Source: Cryptomeria japonica (taxonomy: Eukaryota; Streptophyta; Pinopsida; Cupressales; Cupressaceae). Taken from it: a stretch of DNA of 64,000 bases. Shown here one piece after another: positions 21,273 to 34,850 of the stretch. The stretch's first letter is position 1. Every line of letters begins with the position of its first letter. Location of the stretch: positions 439,793,213 through 439,857,212 of the forward strand of contig NC_081407.1 of NCBI RefSeq assembly GCF_030272615.1. The letters are read 5' to 3'. The translations under genes were made by a program, and so were the position numbers. The notes under the pieces were generated by a model. It saw nothing but the letters and a program-made list of their open reading frames with translations, was not told the DNA's origin and made no database searches.

Positions 21273-24200
21273 ATGGCAACTAAATTTTTCAGGAAGGACA
21301 ATCTGAAACTTGATGGAAATAACTATGGTAAATGGAAGGTCAGAATGGAGACACATCTTAATTGCATTGGAAAAGACATATGGGATGTTACAAAGAATGG
21401 CTATGTTGGTCCTACACCGAATCAACCTAATCCACCAAAATTGGGTAAGGATCAAGAGAATGATAGCAAAGCAAGAGAAGTACTCTTGAGCGCCTTGTTA
21501 GATTAACAAATCATGGGATTATCAAACCAATCTATTGCTAAAGCTATTTGGGATAAATTGGAGACATTGAATGAAGGAGATACCACTATCAAAATTGCAA
21601 AACTGGAATGCTTTCGGGTCAGGAATGAAAATCTGAAAATGGAAGAAGATGAAACAATATTTGCTTTTATGGAAAGGGTTAATGAAATTATTTTGGGAAT
21701 ACAATGTTGTGGAGGTTCCTTGAGTGAAGATTAAATTGTTTCTAAAGTTTTGAGAGCATTTCCACCAGCATACAAAATGAAAGTAACTACTATTAATGAG
21801 TTACGAACAATGCCTAATACATCAGTATCTAGAGATACCTTGATTGGAAAACTTTTAGCATTTGAGCTTGAGGAATTTGGTCCTGTTGCTACAATTAAGA
21901 CATATTTGGCCTTCAAAGCATCATCATCTACATCATCATCATCTAATAAATATGATTGGAAGCACTTTATGCAAGAGAACTTGAAGATATCAGGAAGGAA
22001 AATGAAGAACTAGAAGAACTTGAAGCACTATTTGCAAGGAAAATGTCTAAAGGTCCTATTGGTAGTAAGTATGAAGGTAAAGCACCATTTAAATGTTTTA
22101 ACTGCAATAAAGTTGGTCATATGGCATCTATATGTCCTGATAGACATGCAAGATTAAGAGAAGAAGCTAAAAGAACATATAAGCCTGACCCTGAATATCA
22201 GAGATACAGATTTAAGAAGAATAGAGACAAATCGTGTTACTATGTTGATGAAGGAGTTATTGATGATTCTGATGAAGAACTGATAGACAATGGATGGGCT
22301 TTTGTTGCAATAAAAGAAGATCAACTGGTACTAACTGTTCCACCGGTAGAACAGACCCTAGCAACTAAAATTGAAGAAAATGATGAATGGATTATAGATT
22401 CCAGATGTTCACATCATATGACTGGTGATAAAAGTAAATTTTTATCTTTTCAGGAATACAATGGAGGTCTAGTAAGATTTGGAGATGATAAAGCTTGTTT
22501 GATCAGAGGAAAAAGGCACTATATCTTTTGATGGTAAGCAAAATACTGACAACGTTTATTATGTTGAAGGTTTGAAGCATAATCTTTTGAGTGTTGGTCA
22601 ATTAGTTGAAAAGAGATTTCAGTTACAATTCAAGAATGGTAAATGCAAAATCATGAATAGAATTGGTTTGGAGAATGCAACCGGTAATCAGACTAGAGGT
22701 AATAACTTTCATTTGAATAACAGTGAAAAGACATGCTTGATTGCACATATTGATGAAAGTTGGTTATGGCATAAAAGACTGTCATGTGAATTTTGATTGC
22801 ATTATAAAGATTAGTTCATCTAAGGTAGTAAGGGATTTACCAAAGATTATAAAAACTCATAATCTGGTATGTAAGGAATGTCAAATGGGAAAGCAAGTTA
22901 GAAAAACTTTTAAGAGTATTTCTAAGAAATCCAATAATGTTCTTGATTTAATTCATACTGACTTGTGTGGTCTGGTAAGAACAAGAAGTCTATAGGGAGA
23001 TAGATACTTTATGCTAATCATTGATGATTATTATAGAATGTGTTGGGTTACTTTTCTCAGGGAGAAATCAAAAGATTTTGGGAAATTCAAATTATTCAAG
23101 GCACTGGTAGAGAATGAAACCAGTAAGAAAATCAAATGTTTAAGATCAGATCAAGGAGGTGAATTTACATCTAAGGAGTTCAATACATTTTGTGAAGTGA
23201 ATGGAATTAGAAGATAACTATCAGCACCCCAGACACCTTAGCAAAATGGAGTTGTGGAAAGAAAGAACATAACTATTCAAGATGCAACCAGAAGCATGAT
23301 ATTAGAAGAAAATCTACCTCATGTGTATTGGAGAGAAGCAGTGAATACAACGGTTTTTAGTTTCAACAGAGTTCACATCAAAGGTGAAACTGGTAAGACA
23401 CCTTATGAATTATGGTTTGGTAATATTCCTACTCTTAAATACTTCAGAATATTTGGAAGCAAATGCTACATTAGGAGAGATTGATTATATTGGTAAATTT
23501 GATCCTAGAAGTGATGAAGGAATATTTCTTGGTTATTCATCTAAGAGCAAAGCATATAGATGTTTTGATAAAAGATTGCAGAAATCATTGAGAGTGAAAA
23601 TGTGAAGATAGATGAACAATTTAGAGGAAATTCAAGGTCTATGGATTCTGAACCAGCCATTGAGATGATCATAAATGAACCTATACAGAGTACACTGGTA
23701 CAAAATGTGGATCCAGTCACACTGACATCATCAGAGAATTCCATAGTGATTGAAGAACAACAGCAAGTGAACACACCCAGGTATATAAGACTGAATCACT
23801 CTGAAAGTTGGATAATTGGGAATAAGTATCAAGGAGTTATGATAAGAGGAAGACTGGAAAATGAAGAGTTATGTTTAATTTCTCAAATTGAACCAGCATC
23901 TGTTATTAAGGCATGTGAAAATAAACATTGGATTAAAGCTATGGAAGATGAATTGGAACAAATTGAAAAGAACAATACATGGACATTGGTTCCTCGACCT
24001 AAAGATAAAAATGTAATTGGAACTAAATGGGTATTTAGAAATAAACTTAATGAAGATGGTAAGGTAATCAGAAACAAAGCAATATTAGTGTGTAAGGGAT
24101 ATTCACAGAAAGAAGGAATTGATTACAATGAAACGTTTGCACCGGTAGCTAGAATTGAGGCAGCCAGATTATTTCTTGCATTTGCAGCACACAAGAACTA

Positions 24201-25424
24201 TAAAGTATATCAAATGGATGTAAAATGTGCATTTCTAAATGGTGATCTTGAAGAGGAAGTTTACATTGAACAAACTGATGGATTTTCATTGACATATGAT
24301 AAAGATATGGTTTGCAGATTAAGGAAAGCTTTATATGGATTGAAGCAAGCTCCTAGAGCTTGGTATACTAGATTGGACAAATATCTTTTGAAGCTTGGTT
24401 ACACTAAAGGTAATGCTGACAGAAACTTATACTTCAAAGTGACTAATGAAGACATCTTGGTTATTGAAGTTTTTGTTGATGACATCATTTTTGGAGGAGA
24501 AGATGGATTGTGTAAAGACTTTGCTAATAAGATGCAGGAAGAATTTGAAATGTCTAGGATTGGGGAGATAAAATTATTTTTAGGATTGTAGATTTCACAG
24601 ACTAATAAAGGTATATTCATATATCAAACAAAGTACTTGAAGGAAGTACTGAAGAAATTTGGTATGAAAAACTCTAAACCAGTAAGTACTCCTATGATTA
24701 CAACTGATAAATTGACATTTAAGGATGATTCAACTCTTGTTAATCCGACAAGCTACAAATCTATGATTGGAGGTTTACTATATTTGACACAAACAAGACC
24801 TGATATACTGAATGCAGTGTGTATTGTTTCAAGATTTCAAAGTAAACCTAGAGAAATTATGAATCAGCAGTGAAAAGGATTTTCCTGTATTTACAAGGCA
24901 CAACAAATCTTTGTTTATGGTATCCTAAAGATGAAAATTTTGATTTATGTGCATACACTGATGCAAATTGGGAAAAAGATGTAGATGACAGAAAGAGAAC
25001 CACCAATAGGGCATTATTTCTTGGTAGCAGATTGATTTCATGGCTAAGAAAGAAACAAAGTTGTACATCATTATCAACAGCAAAATCAAAATATGTTGCA
25101 ACAACAACTAAATGTACTCAGGTATTATGGATTAAGCAAATGTTGAAGGACATAAAGGTAAAATGCAAAGAACCTATAATCATTTACTGTGATAATTCAG
25201 CAGCATTTGATATATCTAAGAATCGGGTATTTCACTCTAAAACTAAACATGTTTCTATCAAATATAATCTTTTGAAAGAGAATGTTGAAGCAAAAGAAGT
25301 GAGATTGGTTTATGTGAATACTAAAGAGCAGATTGCAGATATCTTTACTAAGCCTTTGCCTAAAGAAACATTTGAATATCTCAAAAAGAAGCTTGGGGTT
25401 AAACCCTCACCGGTAGAGACCTAG
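21273..25424 (+). pseudogene. Copia-1 gag-pol polyprotein, decayed
   Basis: Ty1/copia order: gag, protease, integrase, reverse transcriptase, RNase H. ATG at 21273 begins MATKFFRKDNLKLDGNNYGK. The gag zinc knuckle CFNCNKVGHMASICP lies at ~22094-22138. Protease reads WIIDSRCSHHMTGD at ~22388-22430, with Gly-to-Arg (AGA at 22403) at the catalytic DSG. Integrase has CKECQMGKQ, HTDLCG and SDQGGEFTSKEF. Reverse transcriptase (23602-24591 open) has [32 protein letters not shown] and FVDDII (~24470-24487). RNase H has YTDANWEKD and CDNSAAFDISKN. Many stops and frame changes inactivate it. [14 protein letters not shown] and related motifs leave the copia assignment in no doubt. Confidence 0.95.
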
Positions 25425-25803
25425 ACAGTTGATGATTGGCATCAAACCAACAGAATTTACAGAGAAACTTTTTTCCGGCTTTGATGGAGGAGAGCTACTT
25501 CTCAGGGGGAGTAGTTGGTTAAAATAATTGGTTATTGTAATTGGTTCTATGAATTGGTTTTATCTAGTATTTATATTGCTTTGGCATTTGATGTCAAAGG
25601 GGGAGAGATATGTATGGAGAAACAAACATTATCCTTTGGGGAGAGATTACTTATTGGGGGAGTGATATATACTCTTTGCATTTGTTTTTTGATTTCTGGT
25701 ATTGATCTATTCCAGAGATTGTTGGTTTTTGGTTTTTCGCATTTTGTTTTGGCACTTAGATGTTTTTCCATCTTCTGTTGCCATCAATGCCAAAAGGGGA
25801 GAT
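25425..25803 (+). other. Copia-1 3' untranslated region and polypurine tract
   Basis: About 380 bp after the pol stop without a credible gene. It contains TCAGGGGGAGTAG near 25502 and ends with GCCATCAATGCCAAAAGGGG then AGAT, the tract that primes the plus strand. Copia-2 and the 62.9 kb copia remnant have the same CCATCAATG(C/A)CAAAGGGGGA module before their LTRs. Confidence 0.8.
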
Positions 25804-26293
25804 TGTTGATATTATGGATGTGTTGCATTGGTTTTGTCATTGATTTCAACACTTATCAACACTTATCCTTCTGGAGATCTTTGGTTATGTTCACTGACAA
25901 GTTCAATGACTTATGCACAGTCACCGGTATATTGTTCACCGGTAGGTTATATTGTTCATCGGCACTGAGGATGACTTGTTATCATCTGAAGATCACTTGG
26001 TTATATCGAAGACATGGTTTGGACACTTGGTTTTGGTATTTTGGTTATTGGTCTAATTGGGTTGACATATTTGTTGTTACCGACAAATTGGTCTAGGTTA
26101 TGGACCAACATGCATTATCTATTCCAGATCAGCATGACACGTTATAGAGATTATTTAATCAATTAGATATTGTTGTAATTGCATTGAGCCGACATGAGGC
26201 ATCGCATCTTGACTTATTTGTAGTTGATTTAATTGTAATATTCTTTATTAGCCGACCTACACATTTGGTCTTAGGTTTTGGTATATATGTAAG
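25804..26293 (+). repeat. Copia-1 3' LTR, first segment
   Basis: Starts TGTTGATATTATGG after the polypurine tract. It is interrupted after TATATATGTAAG by the foldback element. It continues at 34903, is interrupted again at 35192 by Copia-2, and finishes at 52104-52400. The rejoined length is about 1.07 kb. Confidence 0.82.
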
Positions 26294-26324
26294 GGGTAAG
26301 GACACCAAGTTGTGGTACCAAAAA
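26294..26324. repeat. Left terminal inverted repeat of the foldback element
   Basis: GGGTAAGGACACCAAG then TTGTGGTACCAAAA, matching the reverse complement of 34872-34902 with about three mismatches. Confidence 0.85.
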
Positions 26325-26409
26325 GGTGCCACTTCTTACTTTTTCATAAAAATGTGTCATTGGCATGAAAAGGTCGTCCAAACCTACGGGTTGGATGCCC
26401 AAGAAAAAT

Positions 26410-26575
26410 CCAACCCAAAGGGTTGGTATTCTTTGAAGCAAACCATTTGGTGAGCACCAAATATGGTGCTCACCAAATGCAAAATTTTGAATTTTCACAT
26501 TTGGCGTGCACCAAATTTGGCGCTCGCCAAATGTGAAAAGTCATTTTTTTGCATTTGGCGTGCGCCAAATGTTCT
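26410..26575. repeat. Left subterminal palindrome cluster
   Basis: CCAACCCAAAGGGTTGG is followed by several hairpin words of the type CATTTGGCGTGCGCCAAATG and CATTTGGTGAGCACCAAAT. The mirror cluster lies at 33908-34105. Confidence 0.85.
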
Positions 26576-26786
26576 GTATTGTCCAATGTGAAGGTTTTAT
26601 GAGTGTGTAGATTTTTCAGTCTGCGCACAAGTTAAATCCACCCTCAAAGGAGAATATATACATGAAATAGAAAATTTAAGTATAGCTCTATAGGACTTAT
26701 AATGTAGATTCTAGAGTAGAGGATCATATAAAATTTCAGACTTAGTCAAATTTCAATAATCGACATGTCAAATTTTAGTACTCAAC

Positions 26787-28600
26787 ATGATCCCATTAGC
26801 ATTCTTTAGCTATGTATCTTACTCTCTTTATCTTCCCCAAACTCTAGACCTATCTCTCTCCCTCTCTTGTCTCTCTCGCTTCTTTATCCTTGACTCTCTC
26901 CCTCTCTCTTCTCTCTCACTCCCTTATTGTTTCTCTCCCCTCCCACTCCTTTCTCTTGGTCACTACCTATCCCTTTTATCCTCTCTCCCCATATCTAGGG
27001 TTGTCCCTCCCTCACTATTCACCTCACTATCTCTCCCTCCCTATATTATTACCCACCTTTCTCTCCCCCTCTAGGTTTCTCACTTATCTAATTATCCACC
27101 CTCTAGTTCTCTCCCTCCCTCTCCACCTTTCTCTCCCTTCTCCTTACCTCTATTTATTTATGAACTCTATCCCTCTCTTCTCTCTCTCTATCTCTGCAAA
27201 ACTTTCTATCTCCTCATTCTCTAGGTTTCACAGTCCCTCCATGTCTACCTCTCTATCCATCTCCTCTTACTCATCTCTTTGTTCTTCTATTCTCCCTCCC
27301 TCCGCTCTCCAGGTCTCTACCTTCCTTTCTTCATCTCTCCCTCTCTATCTCCCTCTCCCACTCTCTCATCTTCTCTGTTCCTCTCTTATTCTCTATCTTC
27401 ATTGTCTAGGTCATTACCTCTCCATCCCACCCTATCTCCCCTCTCTATGTTTCTCCCTCCCTTCCTCTCCACCTATCTACCTCTGCATATAGGTCTCATT
27501 ACCCACCTCTCTTTATCCTCCTCTATCTATCTCACTCCTCTCTGTCCATCTAGGTCTCTCACCTATCTATATACCCCCTATAGTTCTCTATGTCCCTCTC
27601 TACCTCTCTCTCCCTCCTCCTTAACCCTATCCCTTTATGAACTCCCTCCTTCTCTCTTCCTCCCCTAACCTCTTTATCTCCTCCTTCCATAGTTCTCTCA
27701 CTCCCTCCATTTCTACCTCTCCACCCATCCCCTCTTACTCCTCTCTTTGTTCTTCTATCTCTTCTCTTCTCCCTCCCTCCCTTCTCTAGGTCTCTCCCTT
27801 CATTTCTTCCCCTCTCCCTCTCTACCTCCCCATCCATACATACCCCCATATATATCTCACTCCCCCACATTTTTAGTCTCTCTTCCTCTTTTATTCTCTC
27901 TCTACATTCTAGGTCATCAACTCTCTCTCACCTCTCTAGGTTTACCACTTCCTTCTTCTCCACCTATCTACCTATGCATCATGTCTCATTACTCACCTCT
28001 CTCTCCCCCTCTCTATCTATCTCATTCCTCTCTCTTTTCATCTAGGTCTCTCATCTCTCTTTCCCAATATAGTTCTCTCACCTATCTATTTTTCCCCTCT
28101 CTAGTTCTCTCCCTCCCCCTTTACCCCTATTTATTTTTGAACTCTCTCCTCCTCTTCTCTCTTTCCCCCCACCTCTGCATCATCTCCTTCCCTAGGTCTT
28201 GTAGTCCCTCCATGTCTACCTCTCCCTCAATCCCCTCATACTCTTCTCGCTCTTTATTCTTTCATCTCTCCTCTTATCCCTCCCTCCCATTTATAGGCAT
28301 CTCCATTATTTTATTCCCATCTCCCTCTCTATCTCCATCTCCCTCCTTATCCCCATCTCTCTCTCCCTTCCCTACTAATTATTATTCTCTCTTTACCATC
28401 TACATCATCAGCTTTCCATCACATCCTCTCTAACCCTCTCTAGGTTTCTCCCTCATTCCCTCTCCACCTCTCTACATCTACATCCATATCTCATTACCAA
28501 CCTCTCTCTATCCCCCTCAATCTATCTCAACCTTCTCTCTCTCTCACCCTATCTAGGTCTCTCACGCCTCTCTCCCCCTCTAGGTATCTTATATCACTAT
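26787..28600. repeat. Pyrimidine-rich (CT) left arm
   Basis: 1.8 kb of CTCTCTCCCTC-type sequence with a higher-order repeat of roughly 0.47-0.50 kb. The landmark CCCTCCAT...CTACCTCTC recurs near 27233, 27702 and 28205. Reading frames stay open only because the tract avoids A and G-rich stops; no protein is implied. The GA-rich arm at 32760-33640 is its reverse complement in pattern. Confidence 0.85.
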
Positions 28601-28639
28601 ATAACCCATCTGGGTATGTGCATGAGAATGGTGGACCAT

Positions 28640-31600
28640 ATAAACCCTTAGGAAATCATTACTATCTATCTTAGGAAACTATATGACCTCTTAGGACAGC
28701 ATATGGTGTCGTTACAAGTCATATGGTGTCCTAAGGGGTCATATGGTGTTCTATGACCCCTTAGGATACCATATGATCTCTTAGAACACCATATGAGCCC
28801 TAATGATACCATGTGGTCTCTAAGGGGTCATACGGTGTCCTAAGGGGTCATTTGGTGTTCTATGACCCCTAAGGACATCATATGACCCCTTAGGACACCA
28901 TATGACCCCTAATGACACCATTTGACCCCTAACAACACCATATAGTGTCCTAAGGGGTCATATGGTATTCTATGACCCCTTATGATACCATATGCCCCAT
29001 AACGACACCATATGGTATCATTAGGGGTCATATGGTGCCTAAGGGGTCACATGGTGTCATTAAGGGTCATATGATGTCCTAAGGGGTCATATGGTGCCCA
29101 AATGGGTCATAGAATACCATATGACCCCTTAAGACACCATATGATCCCTAATGACACCATATGACCCCTTAGGACACCATATGACCCCTAATGACACCAT
29201 ATTGTGTCTTGAGGGGTCATATGGTGTCACAAGTGGTCATGTCATGTACTAGGATGTTAAAAGGGGTCATATGGTGTCCTAGGGGGACATAGAACACCAT
29301 ATGACCCCTCAGGACACCATATGACCTCTTAAGACACCATGTCATGTCATTAGGGGTCATATGGTGTCCTAAGGTGTCATATGGTGTCGTTGGGGGTCAT
29401 ATGGTGTCCTAAGGGGTCATATGGTGTCATAAGGGATCATATGGTGTTCTATGACCCCTTAGGAAACCATATGACCCCTAAGACAACCATATGGTGTCTT
29501 GAGGGGTCATATGGTGTCGTTAGGGGTCATATTGTGTCATTAGCGGTCATATTATGTCCTAAGGGGTCATATGATGCTCTATGACCCCTTAGGACACCAT
29601 ATGACTCCTAAAAACACCATATGGTGTCCTAAGGGGTCATATGGTGTCCTTAGGGGTCATATAGTGTTCTATGACCCCTTGAGACACCATATGAACTCTT
29701 AGGATATGTCATATGGTGTCCTAAGGGGTCATATAGTGTCCCAAGGGGTCATATGGTATTATATGACCTCTTAGGACACCATATAACCCCTAACGTCACC
29801 ATATGGTGTCCTAAGGGGTCATATGATTTCCTAAGGGGTCATATGGTGTCCTAAGGGTTCATATGGTATTCTATGATCCCTTAGGACACCATATGACCCC
29901 ATACATGATATAATTCCTAATGCCACCATATAGTGTCCTAAGAGGTCATATTGTGTTCTATGACCCCTTGGGACACCATATAACCCCTAATGACAACATA
30001 TGGTGTCCTAAGGGGTCATATGGTGTTCTATGACCCCTTGGGATGACATATGAGCCCTCAGGACACCATTTGACCCCATACGATACCATATGACCCCTCA
30101 CGACACCATATTGTGTCCTAAGGGGTCATAGAACACCATATGACTCCTTAGGACATCATATGACCCCTAACGATGTCAGATGACCCCTTAAGACACCATA
30201 TGGTGTCATTAGGGGTCATATGATGTCCTAAGGGGTCATAGAACACCATATGACCCCTGACAACACCATATGACCCCTTAGGACACCATATAGTGTTATT
30301 AGAGGTCATATGGTGTCCTAAGGGGTCAGATAGTGTCCTAAGCGGTCATAGAAGATCATATAACCCCTTAGGACACCTTATGATCCCTTAGAACACCATA
30401 TGACCCTTAACGACACCATATGGTGTTGTTAGGGGTCATATGGTGTCCTAATGGGTCATAAAATACCATATGACCCCTTAGGACACCATATGACCCTAAC
30501 GACACCATATGACATGCACTAAGGGGTCATATGGTGTCTTAAGGGGTCATAGAACACCATATGACCCCTAAGGACACCATATGACCCCTAAGGAAACCAT
30601 ATGACCCCTAATGACACCATATGACCCCTAACGACACCATATGACCCCGTAGGAAACCATATGGTGGTCTTAGGGGGAATATTATGTCCTAAGGGATCAT
30701 AGAACACCATATGACCCCTAATGACACCATATGACCCCTAACAACACCATATCATGTCCTAAGGGGTCATTTAATGTTGTTAGGGGTCATATGGTGTCCT
30801 AAGGGGTCATAGAGCACCATATGACCCCTAAGGACATGATATAACCTTCAAGGACACCATATGACCCCTTAGGACACCATATGGTGTCGTTAGGGGTCAT
30901 ATGGTGTCCTAAGGGTTCATTGAACACCATATGACCCCTTAGGAAAGAATATGACCCCTAATGACACCATATGACCCCTAATGACACCATATGACCCCTA
31001 ACGACACCATATGATCCCTTAGGACACCATATGGCGGTCTTAGGGGACATATGGTGTCCTAAGGGGTCATAGAGCACCATATGACCCCTTATGACATCAT
31101 ATGACCCCTAACGACACCATATACCCCTTAAGACACCATATGACCCCTAATGACACCATATGGTGTCGTTAGGGGTCATATGGTGTCCTAAGGGGTCATA
31201 TGGCATCCTAATGGGTCATAGAATACCATATGACCACTTAGGACACCATATGACCCCTTAGGACACCATATGACCCCTAACAACACCATATGGTGTCCTA
31301 AAGGGTCATATGGTGTCCTGAGGGGTCATATGGTGTTTTATCATGCCCTAGGACAATATATAACCAATTTTAACATCCTAGTACATGAAAAGACCACTTG
31401 TGACACCATATGACCCCTCGAGACACAATATGGTATTGTTAGGGGTCATATGGTGTCCTAAGGGGTCATATGGTGTCGTTAGGAATAATATGGTGTCTTA
31501 AGGGGTCATATGATATTATATTACCCATTAGGACACCATATGGTCCGTTATGACACCATATGACCCCTAATGACACCATATGGTGACATTAGGGGTCATA

Positions 31601-32759
31601 TGGTGTTATATGATCCCTTAGGACACCATATGACCCCTAACAACACTATATGGTGTCCTAAGGGGTCATCTGATGTCTTTAGGGATCATATGGTGTTCTA
31701 TGACCCCTTAGGACACCATATGACCCCTTAGGACACCATATGGTGTTGTGAGGGGTCATATGGTTTCGTATTGGGTCATATGGTGTCCTAAGGGGACATA
31801 GAACACCATATGACCCCTTAAGACACCATATGGTGTTTTTAGAGGTCATATGGTGTCTTGAGGGCTCATATAGTGTCCCAAGGGGTCATAGAACACCATA
31901 TGACCCCTTAGGACACCATATGTTGTCATTAGGGATCATATGGTGTCCAAAGGGGTCATAGAACATAATATGACCCCTTAGGACACCATATGTTGTTAGG
32001 GATTATATGGTGTTGTATGGGGTCATATGGTGTCCTAAGGGGTCATAGAACACCATATGACCCCTTAGGAAACCATATGACCCCTTAGGACACCATATGG
32101 TGGTGTTAGGGGTCATATGGTGTCTTAAGGGGTCATAGAACACCATATGACCCTATAGGACACCATCTGACCCCTTAGGACACTATTTGGTGTTGTTAGT
32201 GGTCATATGGTGTCCTAAGGGGTTATAGAACACCATATAACCTCTAACGACACCATATGACCCCTTAGGACACCATATGGTGTCATTAGGGGTCATATGG
32301 TGTCATGTGGGGTCATGTGGTGTCCTAAGGGGTCATATAACACCATATGACCCCTTAGGACAACACATGACCCCTTAGGAAACCATATGACCCCTTTGGA
32401 CACCATATGGTGTTGTTAGGGGTCATATGGTGTTCTAAGGGGTCATAAAACACCATATGACTCTCTCATATATATTCCTTACTCTCTTATTGTCTCTCTC
32501 CATTCTCAAGGTCACCATCTCTCTCTCTATTCTTAAGGGGTCATATGGTGTCATATGACCCCTTAGGACACCATATGACCCCTGAGGACATCATATGGTG
32601 TCGTTATGGGTTGTATTATGTCCTAAGGTGTCATATGGTGTGCCCTTAGGGCACCATATGACTCCTTAGGTGTTGTCAGGGGTCATATTATGTCCTAAGG
32701 GGTCATATGGTGTCTTGTGACCCTTATGACACCACTTGGTGTTGTTGTGGGTCGTATGT
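28640..32759. repeat. Bidirectional 20-bp satellite, ~4.1 kb
   Basis: About 200 units of GGTGTCCTAAGGGGTCATAT and its reverse complement. Direction flips many times, either at the CATATG dyad or at a recurring junction GGTGTTCTATGACCCC. A second unit type has CGTTA (or its decay product CATTA) in place of CCTAA. A small CT-rich island interrupts it at 32460-32535. No ORF of significance. Confidence 0.93.
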
Positions 32760-33640
32760 TAAGGAGGAGGGGAAGAGAGATAGAGAGGGAGAGAGAGAAC
32801 TATAGAGGGGACATATAGATAAGCAAGAGACCTATATTTCAAGAGAGGAGTGAGATAGATAGAGGGGGATAAAGAGAGGTGGGTAATGAGACCTATATGA
32901 AAAGGTAGATAGGTGGAGAGGAAGGGAGGGAGAAACCTAGAGAGGGGAGAGAGAGTGGGTTGGAGAGTTAATGAACTAGACAATGATGAGAGAGAATAAG
33001 AGAGGAAGATAGATAATGAGAGAGCGGGGGAAGGATATATAAATGGAGAGGGGAAGAAAGGAAGGGAGAGATCTAGAGAGGGAAGGGAGAGAGAAGAGAA
33101 GAGACAGAAGAACAAAGAGATGAGTAAGAGGGGATGGATGGAGAGGTAGAAATGGAGGAAGTGAGAGACCTAGAGAATGAGGATATGGATCTAGGTTTGG
33201 AGAGAGAGAAGAGAGGGAGAGTGTTCATAAATAGATAGGGGCAAGGGAAAGGGAGAGAAAGGTGGAGAGGGAGGGAGATAACTAGAGGGTGGACAATTAG
33301 ATAAGTGAGAAACCTAGAGGGGGAGAGAGAGGTGGGTAATAATATAGGGAGGGAGAGGTAGTGAAGTTAATAGGGAGGGAAGGAGAGCCCTAGATATGGG
33401 GAGAGAGAGGATGGAAGGGATCGGTAGTGAACAAGAGAAATGAGTGGGAGGGGAGAGAAATAATAAGAGAGTGAGAGAGAAGAGAGAGGAAGGGAGTAAG
33501 GGATATAAATTAGGGTACAAGGAAGGGATGAAAGGTAGAGAGGGTGGGATATACCTAAAGAGGGGAGAGAGAAGTGAGAGAGATAAGAGAGGGAGAGAGA
33601 TAGGTGTAGAGTTTAGGGAAGATAAAGATAGTGAGATATG
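32760..33640. repeat. Purine-rich (GA) right arm
   Basis: Reverse-complement counterpart of the CT arm. For example, 32880-32940 mirrors 27440-27505 (CACCTATCTACCTCTGCATA versus its complement). It is about half the length of the left arm, so the two arms differ in repeat number. Confidence 0.82.
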
Positions 33641-33907
33641 GATCTAAAGAATGATAATAGGAGAATGTTGATTATTGAAATTTGACTAAGTATGAAAGTC
33701 AATATGATCCTCTAAAAACAAGAATCTACATTATAACTCCTCTAGAGTTAAAACCACTCTCAAACATCCTACCAATATATACATGAAATATAACTTAAAG
33801 TGACTTATACTTAAATATTATATTTCATGTATGTATTCTCCTCTCATGATGGGTATAACTTGTGCCCAAGTTGAAAAATTTGCATCACAAAACCTTCAAA
33901 TTGGACA

Positions 33908-34105
33908 ATGCAGGACATTTGGCGCATGCCAAATCTGGCGCTCGCCAAATGAAAAAAGTTGACTTTTCTCATTTGGCGTGCGCCAAACAGGAAAAATCAT
34001 TTTTTTTCATTTGATATGGTGCTCGCCAAATGGTCTGCATTGGGAACTACCAACCCTTTGGGTTGGATTGTAATTGGGCATCCAACCCAAAGGGTTTGGA
34101 CGACC
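33908..34105. repeat. Right subterminal palindrome cluster
   Basis: Contains CATTTGGCGCATGCCAAAT, GGCGCTCGCCAAATG, CATTTGGCGTGCGCCAAA and two words of the CCAACCCAAAGGGTTGG type, in mirror order to the left cluster. Confidence 0.83.
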
Positions 34106-34129
34106 ATTTCAGGTCTGAGACGTGTTTTT

Positions 34130-34850
34130 AACAGAGGATTAGAAATTTTTCACATATTTTTGGCCATGCTCTCCATCAGGTTTGCATGTATTTCAATAAA
34201 ACTAAAAAAATACCATAGAGACCTCGATCTCTCTCTTAGCTATCCAAGCATGTAATTCTTTTCACATTTTGATTTCGTTAAGGCTTTCATCTATAATTTA
34301 TTTTGTTAGTGTGTTCGTTTTTGGTCAAAAACCAACATGCACTATTTTGGATATAGTTTTTTACACGTTCATCAGGTTTTGAAGAAACTTAGATTTTTAG
34401 AAAGTAGACTCCATTATACACAATTTAAAAAAATATGATTAGTTATCAATGATTTTAGAGGGGAGCACACTCAAATTTCTGTTTTTTAGGATGTGTCCAC
34501 TTCAAAAATTAGTTAAAAATCATATACTCATTAAAAAATTAGCTGAAAAATCTGGCATAAACTACAAGGTGTTAGCTAATTTCTCATTGAAGTGATTATA
34601 AATTCAAAAAAAAAGTTAACATTTTAGGGGGGCCACAACAAATGCTATGTTATGTTTTTTGCATAAAAACAAGACCACATTTTGTGGCCCCCCTTTTTGA
34701 AGCCCTTAATCTCCATCATTTTCAAAAAAAATTAGTAGTTTAGAAAGTAGACTCGAAGCACTCAGAATCTTCTTCTTGTTGCATCTACAAATTTGGAGTC
34801 TAACTATCTTCAATTTGTCATTGAAGTTCAAACTTTGTTGATTTCAGAAA
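34130..34850. other. Extra ~720 bp in the right arm of the foldback element
   Basis: AT-rich sequence with no counterpart in the left arm and no credible gene. It contains an inverted pair around GGGGGGCCACAA (34627) and TTGTGGCCCCCC (34683), which could form a ~12-bp stem. It may be an insertion on the right or a deletion on the left. Confidence 0.6.

Noticed and set aside
26890-28433. Long open frames in the CT-rich arm (up to 228 codons)
   Set aside because: The frames are open because pyrimidine-rich sequence rarely contains stop codons. The products are only Ser/Leu/Pro strings, and the sequence is tandemly repeated.
28640-32759. Possible CRISPR array
   Set aside because: There are no unique spacers; the repeats are contiguous, run in both orientations and lie in plant retrotransposon DNA.
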